From JARRLC01 sp050290865 (GTDB lineage Bacteria; Pseudomonadota; Alphaproteobacteria; Rhizobiales; Rhodomicrobiaceae): a DNA stretch of 20,896 nucleotides. Below the pieces are notes generated by a model. It did no database searches. It worked only from the letters and a program-made list of their open reading frames with translations, and was not told the DNA's origin. The stretch covers positions 1 through 20,896 of the forward strand of contig JBNKIW010000044.1 in NCBI GenBank assembly GCA_050290865.1, given 5' to 3'. Shown in pieces: positions 6,318 to 14,231 of the stretch (position 1 is its first letter; each line of letters begins with the position of its first letter). A program made the position numbers and the translations under genes.

Positions 6318-6343
6318 TCTTTTACCTGCTGGAGCTCACGGCC
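6285..6343 (-). repeat. Post-VR2 flank shared with the post-VR1 flank
   Basis: Partner of the repeat at about 3325-3396. It shares CCTGCTGGAGCTCACGGCC (6325-6343) and GCCTCCGGCTTGC (6290-6302). It includes the stop codon of the two-FGE gene and half of the nested inverted repeats. Confidence 0.7.
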
Positions 6344-9300
6344 GAACTCGGGCACAGCGGAAGCCGGGGTCGATGATCCGGAACCCGCGGTCGCGCGCGT
6401 AGCGGTTGGCAGCGCGCACGTTGCGCGCGTTGTCGTTCCAGGAACCACCACGCACCGCCCGCTTGGCGCCATCCAGAGCGCCGGTGGGATCGGTCACAGC
6501 CTCGTCGCCATATTTCCGCATGTCGTCGGCGCACCACTCCAATACGTTGCCCAGCGTGTCGTAGAGGCCCCAAGCGTTAGCCCGTTTGGTAGCGACCGGC
6601 TGCGTCTGTCCACCGCTGTTTTTGGAAAACCAGGCGATATCCTCTAAATCCTTATCGCCGCCCGCGTAGTTGGGGCTGGTTGCTCCCGCGCGGCAGGCAT
6701 ATTCCCACTGGGCTTCCGTGGGCAGCACGAGGTCCAGCCCCGGAGCCTGCTCGTTGATACGCTCCAGAAATTGCGCGGTGCCGTTCCAAGTCACCTGTTC
6801 AACTGGATGTGCCGGCTTGTCTTTGAAGTGGCTTGGATTGTCTCCCATGACCTCGGACCAAAGGGCCTGTGTCACCGGCGTGTCGAAGAGCCAGTAGCCT
6901 TTGGTAAGCCGCACTTCGTGCTGAGGGCCTTCATCCCAATCTGAATCGCTACCCCAGCGCCCCGGCTCGTCCTCTGGTGATCCCATCAGGAAGCGCCCAG
7001 GCCCGATCCAGCGCATCCGCTGTGCGACCTCGCCGAGCGTGAAATCCGCCCACAGGCCGTAGCGGTCGCGGCCCATGGCGCTGGCCCAGTCTGGGCGCGT
7101 GAGGGGGGCGAAGGTGAGGATTTCGCAATCGCTGCGGACGACGAAGGCTTTTCCACTCAACAGATCGACGGACGGAGCACCTCGCCCGCCATACGGCGTC
7201 AACAGCCGCGCTCCGCCACGCCGATCCGGCGCCGTCTCGCGCTCCGCGCGGCCAGGCCCCGGCTCTGCGGGCTCCGCTCCCGCTCGAACTCGGGCACAGC
7301 GGAAGCCGGTGTAGTAGAGCCGGTTCTCGCGGTCGTACGCGAAGCGGTAGGCAGCGCGCACGCCGCGCGCGTTGTCGTACCAGGAACCACCACGCAGCGC
7401 CCGCCTGGCGCTATCCAGGGAACCCGTAGGATCGGTGACAGCACCAGCCTCGTACTCGCGCATGTCGTCGGCGCACCACTCCCAAACATTGCCGAGCATG
7501 TCGTAAAGGCCCCAAGGATTGATACGCTTCTGCTTCACCGGATGTGTTTGGTGTTCGCTATTCTCATAGTGCCAAGCAATCTCCGGTGCGACGTCACTAT
7601 GACCGGCATAGTTCGGTGTCGTTGTCCCTGCTCGGCAGGCATATTCCCATTGCGCCTCCGTCGGAAGAATGAGATGGAGGCCAGGAACAAGCGCGTTCAG
7701 CTTCGCAAGGAAACGCGCAGTATCATCCCAGCTCACCTGCTCGACAGGCCGCTTGGGGGCTTCGAAGCGGCTCGGATTCTCGCCCATCACCGCAGTCCAA
7801 AGTTCCTGCGTCACGGGAGTATCAAAAAGCCAGTAGCCTTTGGTCAAAGTGACCTGATGCTGCGGACCCTCGTTCCATTCGGTATCCGCCCCATCCCGTC
7901 CCTCTTCATCCTCCGGCGAGCCCATCAGGAACGAGCCAGGCGCAATCCAGCGCATACGCTGTGTTACGGGTGATCTGTCCGCACCGCTCACCGTGAATTC
8001 CGCCCAAGGCCCGAACTCGTCCGCTCCATAATCCGTCGCCCATGATGCCGGCGCGCCACTCTTCCAGAATTCGGCTGACCAGACAGCCAGATCGTCCCGG
8101 CTCGTCTCGATCTCGGCCAGAAAACTCCCCCCCGCGGCATGCTTTTCCCGAGTAATGGCAGGGAAGGACAGTGCGATGAGGCGACCACCCTGCTGGCAAA
8201 GCCCATATTTTCTCAACTCTCCAGTCGGGCCGAGTACAGACGGATCATAGCCTGCCGGGTAGTCGCCGTGACGTTCGATCGACTCCGCAACGGTCGCCAG
8301 CCGGTCATAGGCTTCGCTGACGTCGGGAATCTCTTTTGGCGCTTCACCGACACGGGCGCGCATCTCGCAAAAATAGCGCTCGACCTGCGACTTCCCCACA
8401 CCGCGAAGGCGCGTTGGCGCGCCAGGACGGTCCGCCAGATCAGCCATGTCGCGAATGAACTCGACCGCCGCAGCCAAATCGCCGGGCTCGACAACATCGG
8501 CCGCAAGCGCCCCTAAGCTTAAGACGGCTTCGATATAAACGCTCTTATAGTCGCCGCCGCACCAGCTCTTGACGAGGCGGTAGATCTCCTTTTTCTTTTC
8601 AAGCGGCTGCTTGCGGAAATGTGCGCGCAGCCGCGCCTTGGAGGAATTGAGCAAGGTTGCCGCGACCGGATGCGGGCTGGCGATATGGGGCGAGCGCCAC
8701 GCATCGATCTCCGTCACCGCCGACATTTCAGGGTATAAACGCCGGACATCGCGCAGGAGCCCGGGCGGGACCTTCATATGATGCGATATCAGGCCGAGCA
8801 AACGGTCGGCGTATTCCGCGCGCTCTTTCTTGCTGAGCTTGGGACGGTTTGGCTCCTCCCACGGGACCAGCGTCCACAACATCCGAAATGCTGCCGGGTA
8901 AGCGCTGAGCGGCGCAGGCGTCAGTGCAATGCACGCACGGCCCTCCGCCTTACGTGCCAAGGCAAAATTCGCCCAGCGTAAGAGCGAGGCTGCTGGCGTT
9001 GCCCCAAGTACGCCAAGGTCGCTGATGACAAGGATCGGAGCGCCGAGTTGCTTATCGGCGCCATGACGGTCGGGGATAGTGCCAAAGATCGTTCTGTAGG
9101 CAAGACCATCTTCGAGCCGCGTGTGGCCGATGCCGTCAAGCGGCAGAAGTCGCGCAACATTTCCAGTCACTTCATCCTGATCACGCCAGAGCGGGGTCAG
9201 CCGCGTCGCGAAATCCTCCATGATATGGAGGCGCTGCGGCCAGCGGCGGCGGTATTTGCGCGGCAAGGCGGTGAGAGGCTCGCCTTTACTCGTCAATGAG

Positions 9301-9740
9301 ACGAGCGCTTTTATATCGGGACTGTGCGTAAGGGACGGCTCGGCAAGCGCGTTCCGCAGACGCGGCATGAGCTCCGGCCAGGGGCAGACAGATCGCCGCT
9401 TTGGTGCCTTGGACGCAAGACCGGCCCATGGCTGTTCACTTGAGAAAAACTCATCGGTAGTCTGACGAGCGACTTCTTCGCGTTCAATGAGGCGCCAGAA
9501 TGAGATCGGTGCGGGAGTCTGACCGGCTCTTGCCTCCGGCTCGTAGATTGGCCAGTCCGCTGACCATTGTTTCTTTTCAGGTTTGCTCGTCTCACCATGT
9601 TTGGGAGCATCAGCGAGGGGCTTGATCCGCTGATAGCCGAGCAACCCTGCCGCCTTTTCCAGGCATCCATCCGGCGCTTCGGCGAGGATGTAAGCCAGAT
9701 CCGCTCTTCCGCCGATTGTTTCAGCGCGCAGTTTACTCAT
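6336..9740 (-). CDS. Two-FGE-domain DGR target protein (carries internal VR3 and C-terminal VR2)
   Basis: A 1134-residue protein. Residues 1 to about 560 match no family I recognise. A hydrophobic strand followed by Asp (APILVISDLGVLG, about 234-246) hints at a Rossmann- or vWA-like core. Residues about 565-818 are a first FGE/SUMF1 domain (SFLMGSPEDE, PVTQELWTAVMGENPSRF, LPTEAQWEYACRAG, GNVWEWCAD, RGGSW, GFRCAR). A linker rich in Ala, Gly, Pro and Arg (about 819-880) follows, then a second FGE domain (about 881-1134) with the same marks. Both FGE domains end in a variable repeat. The gene overlaps the MoxR gene by 8 nt, a strong sign of coupled translation and joint function. It is likely a cytoplasmic sensor or adaptor with two diversified binding faces. 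Confidence 0.9.
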   Translation of the reverse strand: MSKLRAETIGGRADLAYILAEAPDGCLEKAAGLLGYQRIKPLADAPKHGETSKPEKKQWSADWPIYEPEARAGQTPAPISFWRLIEREEVARQTTDEFFSSEQPWAGLASKAPKRRSVCPWPELMPRLRNALAEPSLTHSPDIKALVSLTSKGEPLTALPRKYRRRWPQRLHIMEDFATRLTPLWRDQDEVTGNVARLLPLDGIGHTRLEDGLAYRTIFGTIPDRHGADKQLGAPILVISDLGVLGATPAASLLRWANFALARKAEGRACIALTPAPLSAYPAAFRMLWTLVPWEEPNRPKLSKKERAEYADRLLGLISHHMKVPPGLLRDVRRLYPEMSAVTEIDAWRSPHIASPHPVAATLLNSSKARLRAHFRKQPLEKKKEIYRLVKSWCGGDYKSVYIEAVLSLGALAADVVEPGDLAAAVEFIRDMADLADRPGAPTRLRGVGKSQVERYFCEMRARVGEAPKEIPDVSEAYDRLATVAESIERHGDYPAGYDPSVLGPTGELRKYGLCQQGGRLIALSFPAITREKHAAGGSFLAEIETSRDDLAVWSAEFWKSGAPASWATDYGADEFGPWAEFTVSGADRSPVTQRMRWIAPGSFLMGSPEDEEGRDGADTEWNEGPQHQVTLTKGYWLFDTPVTQELWTAVMGENPSRFEAPKRPVEQVSWDDTARFLAKLNALVPGLHLILPTEAQWEYACRAGTTTPNYAGHSDVAPEIAWHYENSEHQTHPVKQKRINPWGLYDMLGNVWEWCADDMREYEAGAVTDPTGSLDSARRALRGGSWYDNARGVRAAYRFAYDRENRLYYTGFRCARVRAGAEPAEPGPGRAERETAPDRRGGARLLTPYGGRGAPSVDLLSGKAFVVRSDCEILTFAPLTRPDWASAMGRDRYGLWADFTLGEVAQRMRWIGPGRFLMGSPEDEPGRWGSDSDWDEGPQHEVRLTKGYWLFDTPVTQALWSEVMGDNPSHFKDKPAHPVEQVTWNGTAQFLERINEQAPGLDLVLPTEAQWEYACRAGATSPNYAGGDKDLEDIAWFSKNSGGQTQPVATKRANAWGLYDTLGNVLEWCADDMRKYGDEAVTDPTGALDGAKRAVRGGSWNDNARNVRAANRYARDRGFRIIDPGFRCARVRP
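6344..6473 (-). repeat. DGR variable repeat VR2
   Basis: A 130-nt repeat at the 3' end of the two-FGE gene, aligned without gaps to the TR. By hand count there are 12 substitutions at TR adenines and three elsewhere: 6367 (the T-to-C shared by all VRs), and 6455 and 6463 near its 5' end. The last two suggest that recent homing tracts did not reach past about 6455. AAC codons became GAC, TAC, CGC, TTC and ATC. Confidence 0.95.
7286..7415 (-). repeat. DGR variable repeat VR3, internal to the two-FGE protein
   Basis: A 130-nt repeat in the middle of the two-FGE gene, at the end of the first FGE domain. By hand count there are 13 substitutions at TR adenines and two elsewhere (7309, shared by all VRs, and 7413). 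The reading frame continues past the repeat through GTTCGAGCGGG where VR1 and VR2 have GTTCGGCCGTGA with a stop. VRs normally sit at the 3' end of their gene, so an internal VR is unusual. Confidence 0.95.
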
Positions 9741-10749
9741 CGTCGCCGCTTAGGTCAGGGCCGTGTTTACGCAGCGCGAATTTACCTATGTCGTCAAGCA
9801 GTCCACGTTGCTCGGACGGTTTGCCAGGATGTATGACGTCGAGCGCACGGAGCAGGTCAAGGTATTCCGCTTGCCCAGGCACGGGCCTGCGCGCTTTTCG
9901 CCGAGCCTCTTCGCGGTCGTCGATCAGCATGGTCGCGGCTTGCTTAAGGATCTCAGTCCCGATCTTCGGAAAATGCTTCCCGCCGCGTTTCACCAGCAGC
10001 TTGTGAAGTTCATCCCGTGCACGGGGTAACTCCAGGTTCAACACCATACACCGGCGTAGAAAGGCGTCAGGCAGCGCCCGTTCTTCGTTTGTTGTGATCA
10101 CGACCAGCGGGTATGGCTGCTTCGCACAAACCGGTGTGTGGCTCGCTGCGGGCGTAAAGCGCCTTGCCCCAAGCGCTTCGAGCAGGCCGTTGGGAACGTC
10201 GGTTTCAGCCTTGTCAATTTCGTCGATCAGAATGACGCAGCCATTTTTCTCATTACCCGGAGTGTGTCGAGGGATGGCGCTTTTTGCGGCCCCCGCTTGA
10301 TCTAGAGCATTCTTCCAATCGAAGGCCCACCATAAGGGGCCGGGATGCATGAAATTGGAGACCGCGAGTTTGTCCAGCGCGTCGGAAGCCCCTTTCTCTG
10401 TCACAAGTTTGAGTGCACCAGCCACCTGCGCTTTCGCCAGACGCTCAATGGCGTCGAAGCGCCATAACAAATCCTTTGCCTCGGTTTGTATGTCGACTGC
10501 GTAATAGAGGAAAACTCGCTCTAACTTCTCAGCTGCAGCTCTCGCAAGCTGGCTCTTTCCGACACCCGGCTCACCCCGCACAAGCAGAGGGCGACCGGAA
10601 GCCAGCGCCGCATTGACAGCATGGATTGAGTCCTCCTCGAAAATATGCACGGTCCCCAAAGGGTCCTCACCGCCAGCGAGTTCGACGCTTTCCTCCTTTT
10701 TGGCGAGGCAAACATCCAGGACGCGTATTTTTGATGTTGTCGCGTTCAT
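9733..10749 (-). CDS. MoxR-type AAA+ ATPase
   Basis: A 338-residue AAA+ ATPase of the MoxR class, a chaperone-like motor that remodels partner proteins using ATP. Visible features are Walker A GEPGVGKS (59-66), Walker B VILIDEID (172-179), sensor 1 in VVITTNEERALPD (about 216-228) and an arginine-finger LRRC (about 231-234). An insert around residues 120-165 (FMHPGPLWWAFDW) is seen in MoxR proteins of conflict operons. The start at 10749 is preferred because it lies just after the peptidase stop. An in-frame start at 10806 would overlap that gene by 50 nt. The stop overlaps the start of the two-FGE target gene by 8 nt. It is the constant energy-using module between the peptidase and the diversified protein. 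Confidence 0.92.
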   Translation of the reverse strand: MNATTSKIRVLDVCLAKKEESVELAGGEDPLGTVHIFEEDSIHAVNAALASGRPLLVRGEPGVGKSQLARAAAEKLERVFLYYAVDIQTEAKDLLWRFDAIERLAKAQVAGALKLVTEKGASDALDKLAVSNFMHPGPLWWAFDWKNALDQAGAAKSAIPRHTPGNEKNGCVILIDEIDKAETDVPNGLLEALGARRFTPAASHTPVCAKQPYPLVVITTNEERALPDAFLRRCMVLNLELPRARDELHKLLVKRGGKHFPKIGTEILKQAATMLIDDREEARRKARRPVPGQAEYLDLLRALDVIHPGKPSEQRGLLDDIGKFALRKHGPDLSGDDE

Positions 10750-10756
10750 CGGCGGG

Positions 10757-12277
10757 TCACTTTTTCGAGAAGGTTTTCCAGAACCAATCCAGATATTCAA
10801 GCTCACGAATTACGATTTCAGGATCGTCTGAGACATGAGTAATAAACAGATTTTTGTATTGAGATCGTAATTCACGGGAAATCTCTGCCATCACGTCTTT
10901 CGTTAGGTGCGAATTATTCTTATCGCCCGGGTCGTTCAGGACGATGTAGGGGCATCCTTTTGGATCGCTCCCAATTTTGATTTGCTTATCGATCTGTTTG
11001 CGAAAAGCTGCATAATTCTCTACTTTGTATTTTACGTTGGAAAAAGCCTTTTCGAAGAGAAGCTTTGCGAATGCCTCACGGAATTCCTCCGTACAAATTG
11101 CTTCGAGAGCAAAGGGAGGTGGATCGTGGATTTTCCTCCGGCCGACTGGTCCGTCATCCCGTGTCTGATCGGGATCGAAATCCGCAGGTCGCCCCTCAAT
11201 TGCTGCCATCCTGAATTCGATTGAGGCAACGGACGCAGCCAGTGTATCGATCAGTTCGGACGTTCCATGCATATAATTTGTCAGCACTGCCTCGGAGTCC
11301 TCACGCGAAAAGCAGGCCGGAAAATACAGATAAGCGACTTGATGTAAATGGTTCTTTGTAGTCTCATCTCCGGATGTCCTGCATTCATCCATCGCCAACT
11401 GCAGCAAGCGCTTGCCGCTGTCGAAATCGTTGAACATGTTTTTTACGACATGCTCAGCGCGCCGCTCCACGGCATCGCTCCCGCACGACACGCTAATCGC
11501 TTTGCCCACAAAGTCAGGTTGGCTGCGCATTTCCTCCCACAGTTCCAGAACCGACGACTCTCTTTTAAGGATGGCAACAATCTTCGCTTGGAAGCGAGCT
11601 GGATCGATTGCGATCCGATCGCGCTCGGGAAGCCCGACGGCATTGCGGAATTCCGGTGTTTGCAGGAGCCGAAACATCGGAATGGCTTCAATGCGACGTC
11701 CTTCAAAAGGGGGGATATTTCTAACGATAATGCCCATGATGCGATTGCCTACAAATACCGGAGAGCCCGAAGCACCTTTCCAGTCGTCTGCGAACGCTGC
11801 AGCGTCATCTATGCCTAAATGAAAAACTCGATCCTTATCGGCGCAAGCATACACAGCGCCCTTCAGGGGCTGAGGCTCACGCCCCTCCTCACGCTCGCCG
11901 GTCGCCGCAAAGCCTAAGCTTTGCCAACGCGCGTCCGTTTCCGGGCGCCCACGGCTCAGGAGATCGCTGGACAGAGATACGCCTTCTGGAAATGGGCATT
12001 CGAGAATGACGGCGTCCCAGCCAGTGTCCCCGCCGTCCCAGGCAATCTTCACCTTTTGTGGATCTGCCCTGATACGCTTGCCGTCAATCTTGGGAAGGTG
12101 AAACCAAGTCAACTCGATCTTCGAGAGGTCGATCGTCTCTCCTTTGGCGGCTAGAACATGCCGGGCTGTGAGAATGCGGTCGCGCGCAATAGGATAGGCG
12201 GTTCCGATCCCCACGGTTCCCTTGCCCTGCTCTCTCGGTAAATCGCGGTATACGCGTATCAAAAAATTGGGTGTCAC
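10757..12277 (-). CDS. Trypsin-like serine peptidase with C-terminal extension
   Basis: A 506-residue protein. The N-terminal 210 residues are a chymotrypsin-fold peptidase with a full triad: His40 in LTARHVL, Asp88 in GWDAVILE, and Ser170 in GASGSPV. There is no signal peptide, so it should act inside the cell. That is typical of peptidases in conflict operons, where activation cleaves host or effector proteins. Residues about 210-390 are helical. The last 110 residues (EEFREAFAKLLFEKAFSN, CPYIVLND, LFITHVSDDPEI) look like a small alpha/beta domain, perhaps an effector-associated domain, which I cannot assign. The start is a GTG at 12277, and a downstream TTG at 12262 is possible. The gene follows the trypco2 gene by 60 nt and is followed by MoxR after 7 nt. 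Confidence 0.88.
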   Translation of the reverse strand: MTPNFLIRVYRDLPREQGKGTVGIGTAYPIARDRILTARHVLAAKGETIDLSKIELTWFHLPKIDGKRIRADPQKVKIAWDGGDTGWDAVILECPFPEGVSLSSDLLSRGRPETDARWQSLGFAATGEREEGREPQPLKGAVYACADKDRVFHLGIDDAAAFADDWKGASGSPVFVGNRIMGIIVRNIPPFEGRRIEAIPMFRLLQTPEFRNAVGLPERDRIAIDPARFQAKIVAILKRESSVLELWEEMRSQPDFVGKAISVSCGSDAVERRAEHVVKNMFNDFDSGKRLLQLAMDECRTSGDETTKNHLHQVAYLYFPACFSREDSEAVLTNYMHGTSELIDTLAASVASIEFRMAAIEGRPADFDPDQTRDDGPVGRRKIHDPPPFALEAICTEEFREAFAKLLFEKAFSNVKYKVENYAAFRKQIDKQIKIGSDPKGCPYIVLNDPGDKNNSHLTKDVMAEISRELRSQYKNLFITHVSDDPEIVIRELEYLDWFWKTFSKK

Positions 12278-12337
12278 CAGTCACCCCCGAAAACACAGCC
12301 GTCTCAGCCACCCTTCTCAGCTGACTGGAGCAACGGA

Positions 12338-12649
12338 TCAATCATTGGCGCGTTTTGTTTCGTCTTTAATATGTAGGGGCAGTCGGTTCATCTCGGGCTC
12401 GAGATGCAACTTAATCCGGTGTGAGCGTTTATTACCTGAATCGTCGCTGGTCTTCCGCTTGAGGCCAAAAACCCAAATGTCGAAGCCGTATTGAGTTTCA
12501 TCACCTTCACGCTCTTCAATTTCGATTTCGAACTCTACTTCTACGGCTCCAACCTTAAGTTTCAATTCCTCGGTAGAGCCAGCCTCATTTGCTTTGTATA
12601 ATTCGTGACGCAAAAGGGCGATTGCATCAACCAGCTTTATCCCATCCAT
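12338..12649 (-). CDS. Trypco2-like (trypsin-co-occurring) small protein
   Basis: A 103-residue protein resembling the trypsin-co-occurring domain 2 family, small proteins next to intracellular trypsin-like peptidases in conflict operons. The pattern seen is an N-terminal helix (GIKLVDAIALLRHELYKANEAG), a beta strand with alternating acid residues (LKLKVGAVEVEFEIEIEE), a second strand (FDIWVFGLK) and a third (SHRIKLHLEPE). This matches the family's helix plus three-strand layout. The start at 12649 is chosen because the family begins at the helix and GAGGGG lies about 7 nt upstream. A longer frame to 12763 adds unconserved sequence. It is the first gene of the minus-strand operon, so the operon promoter should lie just above 12649. 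Confidence 0.75.
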   Translation of the reverse strand: MDGIKLVDAIALLRHELYKANEAGSTEELKLKVGAVEVEFEIEIEEREGDETQYGFDIWVFGLKRKTSDDSGNKRSHRIKLHLEPEMNRLPLHIKDETKRAND

Positions 12650-13178
12650 GGCAATACCCCTCAATTGGACCAAAACACCTCTCCGCATCGGAGCGGCAAC
12701 ACAAATAAGACCATACAATCCAAGTGCATATTTAACACGAAGCGTGAGTTTGGGACAGTTCAATTTCCATGCCCTTACTCGGATGATCCTTCCTATTCAG
12801 TTTTCGGCTTTGCTGCACGAAAACGCTATCGCTGCGGCAGTTGGCGAAGGTTGCCGCCTCCTCGGTCTCCGCTCCACCGGTAACGCCCTATTGGTGCAGC
12901 ATATGTAACAGCAGGCAGTGAAACGAACGCAGAGGCAATGAGCAACACAGGACGAACACGAGTTGCACGCCTCATCAGAGGAGACGTGATCGCGATACCT
13001 GCCATACCTGCCGTTCGACACTCATCCCGCTAATGGCAGCTTTCGGCCTTGAGCGTCAGTTCGTGGTAAGCAATCATATAGTTTGGAGGCCATGTACGAA
13101 GCGTGGGCCATTCGTGGCGAAGGAGCCTGTTTGGCAACTCAAAAGAAAATGCCGCCTCGAGATGCCGGGGCGGCGAAC
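12650..13178. other. Intergenic region upstream of the DGR/conflict operon
   Basis: 529 bp without a supportable gene. It must hold the promoter of the minus-strand operon that begins at 12649. The sequence just above that start is more AT-rich than its surroundings (about 12680-12765), which fits a promoter, but no well-spaced -35/-10 pair is clear. The rest (12770-13178) holds short frames without recognisable family motifs. The next gene, at 13179, ends here, so the region is also the tail of a neighbouring minus-strand transcript. Confidence 0.6.
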
Positions 13179-13728
13179 TCAGCCATCAAGCTCCAGACCA
13201 GCCCGGCGGAAAAGCTCGTTGAAAGCGTCTTCGAGGCCCCAACCGATACCTCGGCAAGACTCTTGGACGTCTTCAAGTCGGTCGAGGAATGGCTCTCGTT
13301 GCTCCTCTGGTAACGCCATCACGATTCCGAGCGCCCGCTCCGCCATCCCCACCAGAGCATCATAAAAGCCACCGTCTTCCAGGCCAACCGAGTTGCAAAA
13401 ACCGATGGCGCGTTCGCAGTAAAACACTGACAGTTCTGCCACACCCTCCGGTTGCCCGGCAGCCTTATTGTAGTCGGCAATGGCTTTCTTGGCCTTCGAG
13501 ACCGAGTAATCTTGATTTTTACACACATCCGGCCACAGCCAACGTTCTATGGTAGCCTTGTATGGCGCCAGCACGTCATCCCCGACACCAAAACGCGCGT
13601 GCAGGAAACGCTGATTATCTTTGCTGGCCGCGTATAGGTCCTTGACCAAGCAGAGCAGAGCGATCAAGATCCGCCAGCTTCACTTTCAAGTCTGTCCAGG
13701 TAGGACCGGATTTCCTCTTGCGTACCAT
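13179..13728 (-). pseudogene. DUF6155-like protein of unknown function, frameshifted
   Basis: The gene reads in two frames. From 13728 the first frame gives MVRKRKSGPTWTDLKVKLAD and on to about 13660. The second frame carries the body from about 13664 to the stop at 13179: LVKDLYAASKDNQRFLHARFG, YKATIERWLWPDV, KAKKAIADYNKAAGQPEG, ELSVFYCERAIGF and FYDALVGMAERAL. Together they look like one protein of about 180 residues similar to the DUF6155 family. The break lies near 13645-13660. Compared with the pattern I expect of relatives (ALLGLVKDLY), about five bases seem missing where CTTGG could have been repeated, which would fit a slippage deletion. No function is known to me. It lies 20 nt after the end of the next gene upstream and was probably co-transcribed with it. 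Confidence 0.65.
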
Positions 13729-13747
13729 GTTCATATCACTTGGAACG

Positions 13748-14140
13748 TCATGCGGCGGAGAGTGCCGCAGCGGAAATGCGAAGAGTCCCGCCTTGGAACC
13801 GCACATCGTATGACACGATGGTGCGCTGCTCATGAGGGAAGAGTTCCTCTTTCTTGGCAATCAGCATTTCGACGTAGCCAATAGCCTCCCGCTGCATTGC
13901 ATCGTCCAGACCGGGAAGAGACGCGACGAACTTCTGAATGACTGCGGAGCGCTGATGGCCGGGAAGTAAACTGACATTCCAGGCCATGGCGATAAATCCG
14001 AGTACCGATTTATATGCTGCCAACGGCGCGCCCTCAGGGACTTCCGATCGCAGCAGGACATTCAGGGCATTGGAGATCTTCTCTTCCTGCGGCAGATCGG
14101 TATGGACGGTTATCTTCGTTTCGCCCATCATCTTCTCCAT
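13748..14140 (-). CDS. Small protein of unknown function
   Basis: A 130-residue protein that I do not recognise. It begins METKITV-like (MEKMMGETKITVHTDLPQEEKI) and is largely helical, with KSVLGFIAMAWNVSLLPGHQRSAVIQKFVASL in the middle and a beta-rich C terminus (RTIVSYDVRFQGGTLRIS). There is no signal peptide or membrane segment. The start at 14140 is chosen because the residues encoded above it look like antisense of the divergent SLOG gene and not like protein. It is followed after 20 nt by the frameshifted DUF6155-like gene, so the two probably formed an operon. It is divergent from the SLOG-membrane gene across 91 bp, which must hold both promoters. Confidence 0.7.
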   Translation of the reverse strand: MEKMMGETKITVHTDLPQEEKISNALNVLLRSEVPEGAPLAAYKSVLGFIAMAWNVSLLPGHQRSAVIQKFVASLPGLDDAMQREAIGYVEMLIAKKEELFPHEQRTIVSYDVRFQGGTLRISAAALSAA

Positions 14141-14231
14141 TGCATTGCGTGTCGCGCAGTTCCCACCTCGTGCAGTGCATCTGAAGCGTGCTATAGATCT
14201 CTGGCGTGAATGTGCGGCACCCTGGGGCACC

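Noticed and set aside
10750..10806. N-terminal extension of the MoxR protein
   Set aside because: It would overlap the peptidase gene by 50 nt and adds unconserved residues. The ATG at 10749 follows the peptidase stop closely.
12800..12830. IS-end-like sequence (GGCTTTGCTGCACGAAA)
   Set aside because: It is loosely like the end of some insertion sequences, but there is no matching inverted end or transposase fragment nearby.
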